NCBI RefSeq assembly: GCF_002994635.1
Contig: NZ_PVNL01000080.1
Location: 1-38,434, forward strand
Direction: 5' to 3'
DNA: 38,434 bases
DNA from: Enhygromyxa salina
Lineage (GTDB): Bacteria > Myxococcota_A > Polyangia > Nannocystales > Nannocystaceae
Part shown: positions 9,356 through 18,588 of the stretch, one piece after another
Layout: every line of letters starts with the position of its first letter
Position numbering within the stretch: position 1 is the first letter of the stretch
Notes under the pieces: generated by a model
Databases searched by the model: none
The model's input: only the letters and a program-made list of their open reading frames with translations
What the model was told of the DNA's origin: nothing
Position numbers and translations under genes: made by a program

Positions 9356-9502
9356 GCCTGACCACAAAGCACAAGTCGTGCCACCCGCGAAGCTCGCAGC
9401 CGCGCCCGAGCCAGGCAAGCGTCCGGACCCGAGCTCGAGAGCCCGACGTCGCGAGGCGCAGCGCAGCCGGGCGCGGCAATATTTGTTAGATCAAGCGCAA
9501 GT

Positions 9503-10027
9503 TCAAGCCACGTCGAACGACCAAAACCCGCGATCGAGGTATTGGCCAACGTCATGCCAGTCAGCTTGAAACAGCATGGTATTGCCCTGATAGGTCGATT
9601 TCTCGATGTTTCTGGGGATGGGCATCGAGAATTTCAGGTGCACGGTCGAGAGTGGGTCGATCTGCTGACCCGGAAACCGTGGCGCGCTGAGGTTGGCAAA
9701 CCGGCGATCACGAGCGCTCACGGCCTCCCCCACGCTGGTCACGAAATTGGCGGGGCCCACGTAGGCGTAGCCGTACAGCCAGGTCGCCTCCACGCTGTCG
9801 GGGTTGTGCACGCCGAAGGTGTAGCTGACGGCCCCACCGGGCGAGGCCTCGCTGTTCCAGGCCTGGAAGATGATCATCGGCGCGTGGGCCCGGGCGTACT
9901 TGCGGACCAGCATGCCTTCGTCGACGGCGGTGAAGTTGAGCTGCTTGCGGTCGGCGTCGGCCCGAACGAGCTCGATCTCATCGAGGACCTTGCGGATGTT
10001 CTTGAGGAGCACCTTGGAGTTCGGCAT
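9503..10027 (-). CDS. Hypothetical cytoplasmic protein, 174 aa
   Basis: The ATG at 10027 begins MPNSKVLLKNIRKVLDEIELV. An upstream in-frame extension to 10123 looks like noncoding sequence. There is no signal peptide or membrane segment. The N-terminal 50 residues are helical and charged. The rest is strand-rich with many aromatic residues (MIIFQAWNSEASPGGAVSYTFG, ATWLYGYAYVG, LFQADWHDVGQYLDRGFWSFDVA described here by positions 52-72, 82-92 and 152-174), suggesting a small beta-sandwich. Its 5' end faces the sigma-54-controlled YHYH gene across a 418-nt divergent gap. I do not recognise a family and assign no function. Confidence 0.65.
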   Translation of the reverse strand: MPNSKVLLKNIRKVLDEIELVRADADRKQLNFTAVDEGMLVRKYARAHAPMIIFQAWNSEASPGGAVSYTFGVHNPDSVEATWLYGYAYVGPANFVTSVGEAVSARDRRFANLSAPRFPGQQIDPLSTVHLKFSMPIPRNIEKSTYQGNTMLFQADWHDVGQYLDRGFWSFDVA

Positions 10028-10346
10028 GGCTCGGATTTCTATACACAGAGCAGGAGTGAGACGGTTCGCGTTCAGACACTGACCCCGCTCGTGCATCGCG
10101 CAAGCTGCAAGGCGTGCGCCCACGGGCGTGTGGCAGCGTGTCTTCGCTCGCGAGGAACGCCCGCCACCCGGCCCAACTCAGCCCGAATCGCTGTTCGGCT
10201 GGCGAGTCCTCAGGCGGCGCAGCGCGTGTTCGCGTGATTTATGCGCACACTCTCTCGAACATGCCCCGAATATCACCATTGGCGATCGCGATCGGGGCAC
10301 GCCATGTCACGTGTCGATCCGGGCATGCGGAGTCGGCACGCTCGAC

Positions 10347-10359
10347 TGCGAGTCTCGCA
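10347..10359. promoter_or_regulatory. 13-bp palindrome, possible activator site
   Basis: TGCGAG-T-CTCGCA is a perfect inverted repeat centred about 75 nt upstream of the predicted sigma-54 start point. Enhancer-binding proteins of the NtrC type bind dyads in this range. That it is bound by the activator encoded at 12725-14080 is inference. Confidence 0.35.
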
Positions 10360-10391
10360 TCCGCGTGCATGGTACCTGGCCAGAACAAGCG

Positions 10392-10405
10392 ACCACCGCG
10401 GTGGT
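10392..10405. promoter_or_regulatory. 14-bp perfect palindrome overlapping the -24 element
   Basis: ACCACCGCGGTGGT is perfectly self-complementary and covers the GG of the -24 element. A protein bound here would block sigma-54 RNA polymerase, so it may be a repressor site. It could also be a chance GC-rich palindrome. Confidence 0.3.
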
Positions 10406-10417
10406 ACGCGACTTGCT
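10402..10417 (+). promoter_or_regulatory. Sigma-54 (-24/-12) promoter of the YHYH gene
   Basis: The sequence TGGTACG-CGAC-TTGCT matches the consensus TGGCACG-N4-TTGCW with one mismatch (T for C) and has the exact GG-N10-GC spacing (GG 10403-10404, GC 10415-10416). The start point would be near 10428, giving an 18-nt leader to the ATG at 10446. Sigma-54 promoters need a GAFTGA-type AAA+ activator, and one is encoded 2.3 kb downstream. Confidence 0.65.
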
Positions 10418-10445
10418 TTGCCGCAGCTGCGTGACCTGCAAGTCC

Positions 10446-11342
10446 ATGCTCGCCCCTGCCCTGTGCCTGCTCTCGATCACCGCGTGCTCGCTCGACAGCG
10501 AGGCGACCGACGCCGCTGACGATGGCTGGGAGACCGGCAGCGCGACCGACACGAGCACCGACGACTCGACCAGCGACACCAGCGACACCGACTCGGGCGA
10601 CGACTGTCCAGCCGAGGACTTCCCGCCGGTCAGCCCCGATCCAGCCAACGACGCGTACGCGGATCCCTACCTCGCGGTCCACTGCGAGGGTGACGAGGTC
10701 ATCGTCGAGTCCAACGGAATCCCCGGCTACGAGTTCGTCGAGCTGACGCCCAACCCCCTCGAGGAGCAGGACTGGACCTGGCGGTTCCCGCAGTTCCCCA
10801 GTGTCGCGGCCCAGACCAGCGAGATCCCGCTGCTGGGGCCGGTCGGCGCCGCCGTCAACGGTCTGCCGTTTTATGGGCCCAACGAAGGGCCGTTCCCAGA
10901 CCCATTTGGCGACCCGGTCTACAACATGATCGTCGATTTTTGCGGGGGCCACACGGCCAACGCCGGGGACTACCACTACCACACGCTGCTGATCGAGTGT
11001 CTGACCCAGGAGGTCGGTCCGGATCAGCCCTCGCCCGTGGTCGGCTACAGCTTCGACGGGTTTCCGATCCACGGCGCCGTCGGCTGCGTCGACGCGGACT
11101 GCAGCGAGGTCGTCGAGTATCGGTCGGGCTGGGTGCAGACGGGCGATCCCACGACCAACGCGTGGGACAACTACGCCTATCAACCCAGCGCCGATCCCAG
11201 CGTGCTCGACCGCTGCAACGGCCACGTCGGACCCGGCGGCGACTATCACTACCACGCGACCAGCGGGTTTCCCTACGTGCTCGGCTGCTACGCGGGCACC
11301 CCGACCCCCAACGCGGGGCCGATGCCCGGCGGCATGCCCTGA
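10446..11342 (+). CDS. YHYH-domain lipoprotein
   Basis: The product is 298 aa. The lipobox SITAC gives Cys14 and is followed by an Asp/Thr/Ser-rich linker (about 17-55), typical of surface lipoproteins in this group. The mature part contains two YHYH motifs (176-179 and 267-270), each preceded by G-D, with conserved CGGH (166-169) and CNGH (257-260) before them and FDGFPIHG (203-210) between. The YHYH family is widespread in myxobacteria and marine bacteria; metal binding is suspected from its histidines, and no function is established that I know of. I chose the ATG at 10446 because it starts a proper signal peptide and lies just downstream of the sigma-54 promoter. The ORF could be extended upstream, but only through the promoter. 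The kinase gene follows after 21 nt. Confidence 0.85.
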   Translation: MLAPALCLLSITACSLDSEATDAADDGWETGSATDTSTDDSTSDTSDTDSGDDCPAEDFPPVSPDPANDAYADPYLAVHCEGDEVIVESNGIPGYEFVELTPNPLEEQDWTWRFPQFPSVAAQTSEIPLLGPVGAAVNGLPFYGPNEGPFPDPFGDPVYNMIVDFCGGHTANAGDYHYHTLLIECLTQEVGPDQPSPVVGYSFDGFPIHGAVGCVDADCSEVVEYRSGWVQTGDPTTNAWDNYAYQPSADPSVLDRCNGHVGPGGDYHYHATSGFPYVLGCYAGTPTPNAGPMPGGMP

Positions 11343-11363
11343 GCGAGGAACCCACGGTGTAGC

Positions 11364-14080
<2,717 letters not shown>

Positions 14081-14111
14081 CCCTCGCAGCGAGTATGATC
14101 AATGACGGCCG

Positions 14112-14330
14112 TCAGCCACCGAATGACATCGCGTCCGCGCTGTTGATCAGCTGCCCGTTGCGAAAATAGCGGGGGTGCTCCAGCAACAGCTCGACCCGGC
14201 GAGACAGCGGCAGCTCGCAGAATTCACGGAACGAGTAGCGCTGCTGGGCCTCGCCGTAGCCGCAGACGACCTCGTCGAAGGTGGGTGAGCTCAGGAACCT
14301 CGGCTTGGCGACCTTGCGTCCGATTACCAT
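14112..14330 (-). CDS. Small hypothetical protein, 72 aa
   Basis: The ATG at 14330 gives MVIGRKVAKPRFLSSPTF, with an AGG 11 nt upstream. The protein is soluble and slightly basic at its start, with FREFCELPLSRRVELLLEHP at 35-54 (a probable helix) and a single cysteine pair (C28, C39). No signal peptide or known motif is present. It ends 31 nt from the convergent regulator gene and faces the zinc-finger histone gene across 140 nt. The extension to 14636 in this frame overlaps that gene and is rejected. I do not recognise a family. The FREFCELPL / RVELLLEHPRYFRNG pattern looks protein-like, which is the main reason to keep it. Confidence 0.5.
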   Translation of the reverse strand: MVIGRKVAKPRFLSSPTFDEVVCGYGEAQQRYSFREFCELPLSRRVELLLEHPRYFRNGQLINSADAMSFGG

Positions 14331-14455
14331 GGGTGTACCAACCTGGAAACAGGTTGCGACGATTCTGGCAGGCTTGCAACCCCGATCACCGGCTGCGAGC
14401 GAGTCGGAAACCCGGCCTGAGCTGGACCGAAGATCAACGCGCGCGCCGGACCTCC

Positions 14456-14464
14456 TGCTAGCAT
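14456..14464 (+). promoter_or_regulatory. Extended -10 placing the start point at the ATG
   Basis: TGCTAGCAT (TG-C-TAGCAT) ends 6 nt before the ATG at 14471. If used, transcription would start at or next to the A of the ATG and the mRNA would be leaderless. There is no Shine-Dalgarno sequence, which fits. Confidence 0.4.
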
Positions 14465-14470
14465 CGCCGC

Positions 14471-14962
14471 ATGGCCCAGCCCTCCTCCTCGCCATGGCGA
14501 AACTGCAGCCGCTGCAAGAAGCCAATCGCGTTCGGCTCGACCTACTTGGTCTGCAGCGTCTCGACCTGCAACCGCGCGCGGACGGGCATGGTGTTCTGCA
14601 GCATGGAGTGCTGGGACGCCCACTTGCCGATCGCACGGCACCGAGAGGCGAGCGCCGAAGAGCTGACGGCGCCGGCCCGCGAGGGCGAGCCCGCAGCCAA
14701 GCCAGGCCCCGAACCCCAGCGAAAGTCTGGCAAGCGGCGAATCGCGCCAGTTCAGCGCCGCGACCCCAGCTTGCCGCGCGACGTGCTGGTGATCAGTAAA
14801 GCGTTCAAGGAGTACGTCCGAGCAGCAGGCGGCTGCAATACATCGGACGCGGTGATCGAGGTGCTGTCGGACAAGCTGCGCGACTGGGCCGATCGGGCGA
14901 TCGATCGCGCCAAAGCCGACGGTCGCAAGACCGTGCTCGACCGCGACTTCATGCCGAAATAA
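14471..14962 (+). CDS. Zinc-finger/histone-fold fusion protein
   Basis: The product is 163 aa. Residues 12-57 carry eight spaced ligands, C12-x2-C15, C28-x4-C33, C43-x3-C47, H51 and H57, like a two-zinc cross-brace finger (MYND/HIT or ZZ type). A basic, Pro/Glu-rich linker spans about 60-100. Residues 104-163 form a histone fold: VLVISKAFKEYVRAAG (helix 1), a long helix 2 (about 124-150), then loop GRKTV (151-155) with the R-x-T pair and D159. The fold resembles bacterial histones such as Bdellovibrio Bd0055. I recall a prokaryotic class with N-terminal zinc motifs ('ZZ histones') in survey work. DNA binding is expected; the zinc finger may recruit a partner. The ATG at 14471 has no Shine-Dalgarno. 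Confidence 0.8.
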   Translation: MAQPSSSPWRNCSRCKKPIAFGSTYLVCSVSTCNRARTGMVFCSMECWDAHLPIARHREASAEELTAPAREGEPAAKPGPEPQRKSGKRRIAPVQRRDPSLPRDVLVISKAFKEYVRAAGGCNTSDAVIEVLSDKLRDWADRAIDRAKADGRKTVLDRDFMPK

Positions 14963-14976
14963 CGCGGGGTCGCGGG

Positions 14977-17900
14977 TCAGGGTCGCAGGGTGACGAGACC
15001 CTCGAGGCGCTGACTGGTCAGGCCCAGGCGGCTGTCTTCGTCCTCGCAGCCGATCTCGATCTGCTGGCCCCGCGCGGTCGGGCTCAGCCACGGCAGGAAG
15101 TAGACGCCACACTCGACCTCGTCGTGAAACCGGGCGAGGTCGCCCTCGCCGTGGAACAGCATCATCAGCGACCATCGACGAGGGAGCACCCGCAGCAGCT
15201 TGGCCAGGCCGCGAGCGAGGGTCGTGACCGTGAGCTCGTCCATGTTCTGCAGCGGATCGTCGAGCACCAGCAGCCCAATTGGGTTGTCGACACGCGGTGC
15301 ACACAGCAAGAACAGCGCGAGCGTGAACGCGTTGAGCTGCGCGGTGTTCAGGCGCAGGTCCGCGCGCGCGCGGGCCTCGGGATCGTCGCCTCCGCGCAGC
15401 TCGCCAGTCTCGAGCCGCAGCCGAGACACGTCGCCGGTCTCGGCGTAGCGCAGGATCACGTCCTCGTAGGCCCAGCGCGCGGGGGTGAACAGCGCCAGCA
15501 GCTCGTTGAGCGCGTCGACCAGGCTGAGCGCGCGCTGATCCTTGGCCGAGAGCCGGGCGACGAAGCTGTCTTGGACCGCGGTGCCAACCGTGTGCGCGTG
15601 CACGCTGATCTCATGCGCCTGCCGCAGCCGCTCGATCAGGGCCAGGAGCCCGAGCTCGACCTCGGGCTCGGGTTTGCGCGCTGGCGGGGCTGGGCTCGGC
15701 TTCGGCTCGCGCAGGTTGGGTGAGTTCGCAGCTGGCGGGGCGGGTGCGGACGCGGCGACGCGCGACGGTCGAGGGCCGGACCGGGTCGTGACGGCACCGG
15801 GTGCGGGATGCTTCGCCAGTGGTGTTCGATCGCGCGTGAGCCGAGGGGAGGTCTCGCTAGGCGCAGCCGAGGGCCTGGACGGCGCGAGACCGCGACCCTG
15901 CAGATTCGGCGGCGCTTCGCCTGCGTCCTCGGGTTCATCGGCGTCATCGAGTGCATCGAAGCCGAGCACCAGGTCATCGAGCGCCAGCTCCTCGCTCGAC
16001 GGCCCGTCCAAGTCCCAGTCGCGAGCCTGCTCGGCCGCGGTCGACGTGACCTCGACCTGTCGCTTGGCGTGTTGCTGGTGACGCAGGCTCGCCCACGCGT
16101 CTCGCAGCTCCCGCAGCGGCTCGAGCATGTTGGTCGCCGCCGCGCGGATCGGCGTGACCCATGACTGCGCGCCGATCATCGCGGACGCGAACGAGTGGGT
16201 CTCGCCGCGCTCGAGCGCCCCGCGGATCCGCGCGCCGAGCCCCGGACCGCGCTCGGCCGGATCCCACCACGCGCCGAAGCGATCGAGCTCCGCGACCTCC
16301 TCGTCGTCGAGCCGGACCCGCGCGGCCGCGACGGGCACGCTGTGCTTGCCCAGCTCGCCCTGGTCCGTGCGCCTCAGCGCGCGTCCGAGCTGCTCGCGGC
16401 GCTCGGCCCAGTGCCCGCGCACGCCGTCCAGATCGCGCAGGACCAGCGGCTCGACGTCGGCGAGCCCGCGCAGCAACCCCGCCGCCGCCCCGGCCTCGTC
16501 GAGTCGAGCCAGGCTCCAGCCTTCGGCGTGGGCCCGCTGCAGCGTGACGATGATCCGCCGCTGCTGATCCGCGAGGTCGATCAAGGCCGCGAGCTCCAGC
16601 CACTCGTCGAGCGCCTCGGCGTAGCTGGCCTCGGTGTCGAAGCCGGCGTCCTCCCCCTCCTGCCACCACCGCCCGACCCGGCCGAGCGTCCGCAGCACCG
16701 ACTCGACGCCGCGCACCCGCTGGGGCAGATCGGCGGCCAGCTGGGTGAACGCGAGCTCGAGCGCGTCCCACAGCGGCGCGTCGGCGGCGACGTGGCCGTG
16801 GGTCGCAAGCGCGGTGTCGAGCTGCGCGAGCGCGTCGAGCTGACCGAGCAGCGGCCGCAGCTGGGCGCGTGGGATCGGCAGGATCGCGTCGACGAGATCG
16901 GCGTCGAGGCGAGCCTCGGCCAGCGACGCGAGCCGCTCGACGGCGACCTCGTGCAGGTCCTGCCGCTCGCGGCGGTGGCCCTCGAGCCAGGCTCGCACCC
17001 GCGCGGGCAGGCGGGCGAGCGCGGCCTCGGCCTCGTCCATGGCGTGGCGCCAGCGCTCGCGGACCGCGGCCTCGTCCGCGAAGAAGGCCGCGAGCAGCTC
17101 GGCGGCCCGATCGACGTCGCTGGCCCGGGCCAGCCGGTCCATGACGGTCTGATCGAGCCGAAACGAGGCCGCCCGGGTCCCGGGCGCGAGCGGGCGGTCC
17201 GGCCGACCCGGGCCACGCAGCTCGAGGGTCAGCGGCGCGGCCTCGGCCCCGCGCAGCACGATCCGCGCGGGCGTCGACGACCAGCGATTGCGGACCACGT
17301 GCTCGTAGTCCTCGACCCCCGACAGCCGCTCGATCGACCCGGTGATCATGAGCTCGAGCGCCTCGACCAGCGACGACTTGCCCGAGCCGTTGTGGCCGTG
17401 CAGCAGGTGCAGGCGGGCGCCCTGGTTGAGCGACAGGGTCCGGCGCCCCGGCAGTCGGTACTCGTCGAGCTCGATCGACTGCAGCCGCCCAAAGCTGGCC
17501 GGCTCGGCAGCGGCCGCAGCGGTTTGGGGTTGACGCTGCTCGAGCGCCGCAAACCAGCTCCTGGAGTCGCGCAGCAGCCACGAGAACGCCCGGCGCAGCT
17601 GGTCCGGGGCGAACGCCTCGGTCGTGGGCCCGTGGGCCGCGAGCACGTTGATCCCGATCGCGTGGAGGCAGTCGGTCTGCAGGGCCAGGTCACGCAGGAT
17701 CTCACCGATCTCGAACAACAGGTCGACCTGCCCGTCGCCGTCCCAGTCGCGCTCGCGATAGACCAACACCAGCTCGACGCTGATGATGTGCTGGTCGCGG
17801 TCGGGGTGCTGCTCGCGGGCCGTGAGCAGCAGGTGGCGCAGGTAGGTCGCGCGGTCGACGTGACGGCTCACCTGGTCGCGGATCGCCGCGGGCTCGTCGG

Positions 17901-18552
17901 CGTCGACGACCTGGACCATCGCGAGGGTGCACAAGCCCGGGTCGTGGATCAGGAGGTCGACCTCGGGCTCGAAGTGCCCGCAAAACCGCAGCTTGGGCTT
18001 GCGCAGGTACATCACTGGACCGGCCGAGGACATCAGCCCCAACCCCGCCGAGCCCAGTCCCGCCACGCCCAGTCCCGCCGAGCCCAGTCCCGCCGAGCCC
18101 AGTCCCGCCGAGCCCAGTCCCGCCGCGCCCAGTCCCGCCACGCCCACGCCGCCCCAGCCGAGCCCTTCCCAAAACCCAGGGTGACGCGCGAGCTCGAGCG
18201 ACTCGGCGCTGACGAAGACCTCGGCGGCCAGCCGGGCCAGCGCGCGCTCGGGGTCTCGCTCGCGCTTGTGCCAGCCGTCGATCAGCGCGGCGATCTGCAC
18301 GGTCTCGCGCTCGCGCTCGCGGGCCTGCTCCAGCGCGTCCAGCAGCGTGCCGTGGTCGGCGTCCCTGACCACGCTGCGCGCGGTCGTGGCCGCGTGGACC
18401 TGCTCGCGCGCGGTCTCGAGGGTCGCGGGATCCAGCAGGGTCCGCGCCCGCTCGAGCGCCGAGCACAGCCCAAATTGCTCGACCAACACGCGCTCGAGAT
18501 CATCGAGAAGCTGGGTTCGATCGTCGGATGGCGCGGGCGTGGTCGCTGGCAT
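14977..18552 (-). CDS. ABC/SMC-like ATPase of a SIR2-associated three-gene operon
   Basis: The product is 1191 aa. The ATPase starts late: Walker A GHNGSGKSS is at 386-394, the ABC signature-like LNTAQLNAFTLALF at about 1068 and Walker B LLVLDDP with D-loop NMDE at 1094-1105, then an H-switch-like LFHGEGD (1132-1138). Between them are helices and a proline-rich linker (about 880-985), not a long coiled coil. About 350 residues precede the ATPase: helices, a GLGSA repeat (137-172) and an alpha/beta region (185-305). This arrangement resembles the ABC ATPases of 'ABC-3C' conflict systems and RecF/SMC-like defence ATPases. It starts 36 nt after the SIR2-like gene. Predicted role: nucleic-acid or invader sensing that controls the SIR2 effector. 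Confidence 0.75.
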   Translation of the reverse strand: MPATTPAPSDDRTQLLDDLERVLVEQFGLCSALERARTLLDPATLETAREQVHAATTARSVVRDADHGTLLDALEQARERERETVQIAALIDGWHKRERDPERALARLAAEVFVSAESLELARHPGFWEGLGWGGVGVAGLGAAGLGSAGLGSAGLGSAGLGVAGLGSAGLGLMSSAGPVMYLRKPKLRFCGHFEPEVDLLIHDPGLCTLAMVQVVDADEPAAIRDQVSRHVDRATYLRHLLLTAREQHPDRDQHIISVELVLVYRERDWDGDGQVDLLFEIGEILRDLALQTDCLHAIGINVLAAHGPTTEAFAPDQLRRAFSWLLRDSRSWFAALEQRQPQTAAAAAEPASFGRLQSIELDEYRLPGRRTLSLNQGARLHLLHGHNGSGKSSLVEALELMITGSIERLSGVEDYEHVVRNRWSSTPARIVLRGAEAAPLTLELRGPGRPDRPLAPGTRAASFRLDQTVMDRLARASDVDRAAELLAAFFADEAAVRERWRHAMDEAEAALARLPARVRAWLEGHRRERQDLHEVAVERLASLAEARLDADLVDAILPIPRAQLRPLLGQLDALAQLDTALATHGHVAADAPLWDALELAFTQLAADLPQRVRGVESVLRTLGRVGRWWQEGEDAGFDTEASYAEALDEWLELAALIDLADQQRRIIVTLQRAHAEGWSLARLDEAGAAAGLLRGLADVEPLVLRDLDGVRGHWAERREQLGRALRRTDQGELGKHSVPVAAARVRLDDEEVAELDRFGAWWDPAERGPGLGARIRGALERGETHSFASAMIGAQSWVTPIRAAATNMLEPLRELRDAWASLRHQQHAKRQVEVTSTAAEQARDWDLDGPSSEELALDDLVLGFDALDDADEPEDAGEAPPNLQGRGLAPSRPSAAPSETSPRLTRDRTPLAKHPAPGAVTTRSGPRPSRVAASAPAPPAANSPNLREPKPSPAPPARKPEPEVELGLLALIERLRQAHEISVHAHTVGTAVQDSFVARLSAKDQRALSLVDALNELLALFTPARWAYEDVILRYAETGDVSRLRLETGELRGGDDPEARARADLRLNTAQLNAFTLALFLLCAPRVDNPIGLLVLDDPLQNMDELTVTTLARGLAKLLRVLPRRWSLMMLFHGEGDLARFHDEVECGVYFLPWLSPTARGQQIEIGCEDEDSRLGLTSQRLEGLVTLRP
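18046..18150 (-). repeat. 15-bp in-frame tandem repeat (7 units)
   Basis: Seven 15-bp units read on the plus strand as cgccgagcccagtcc with few changes. They encode G-L-G-S/V/A-A pentads (residues about 135-170) in the ATPase. The unit length keeps the frame, so copy number can change without breaking the gene. Confidence 0.9.
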
Positions 18553-18588
18553 GACTGAAGCGGTTCTCGAGCGAGGTTCCCGGGCCGG

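Larger units (their letters stand above)
10028..10445. other. Divergent intergenic region with sigma-54 promoter and palindromes
   Basis: This 418-nt stretch has no supported gene; the open frames crossing it lack a ribosome site and resemble noncoding sequence. It holds an inverted repeat with 8-bp arms (TGCCCCGA 10262-10269 and TCGGGGCA 10292-10299), the palindromes at 10347-10359 and 10392-10405, and the sigma-54 promoter at 10402-10417. No convincing promoter is visible for the leftward gene; TATAGA lies close to its start without a -35. Confidence 0.6.

Noticed and set aside
10128..10445. N-terminal extension of the YHYH gene
   Set aside because: It runs through the sigma-54 promoter and dyads and puts 106 residues before an intact lipoprotein signal peptide.
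18046..18150. Possible CRISPR-like array
   Set aside because: The units are contiguous 15-mers without spacers and lie in frame within a coding region.
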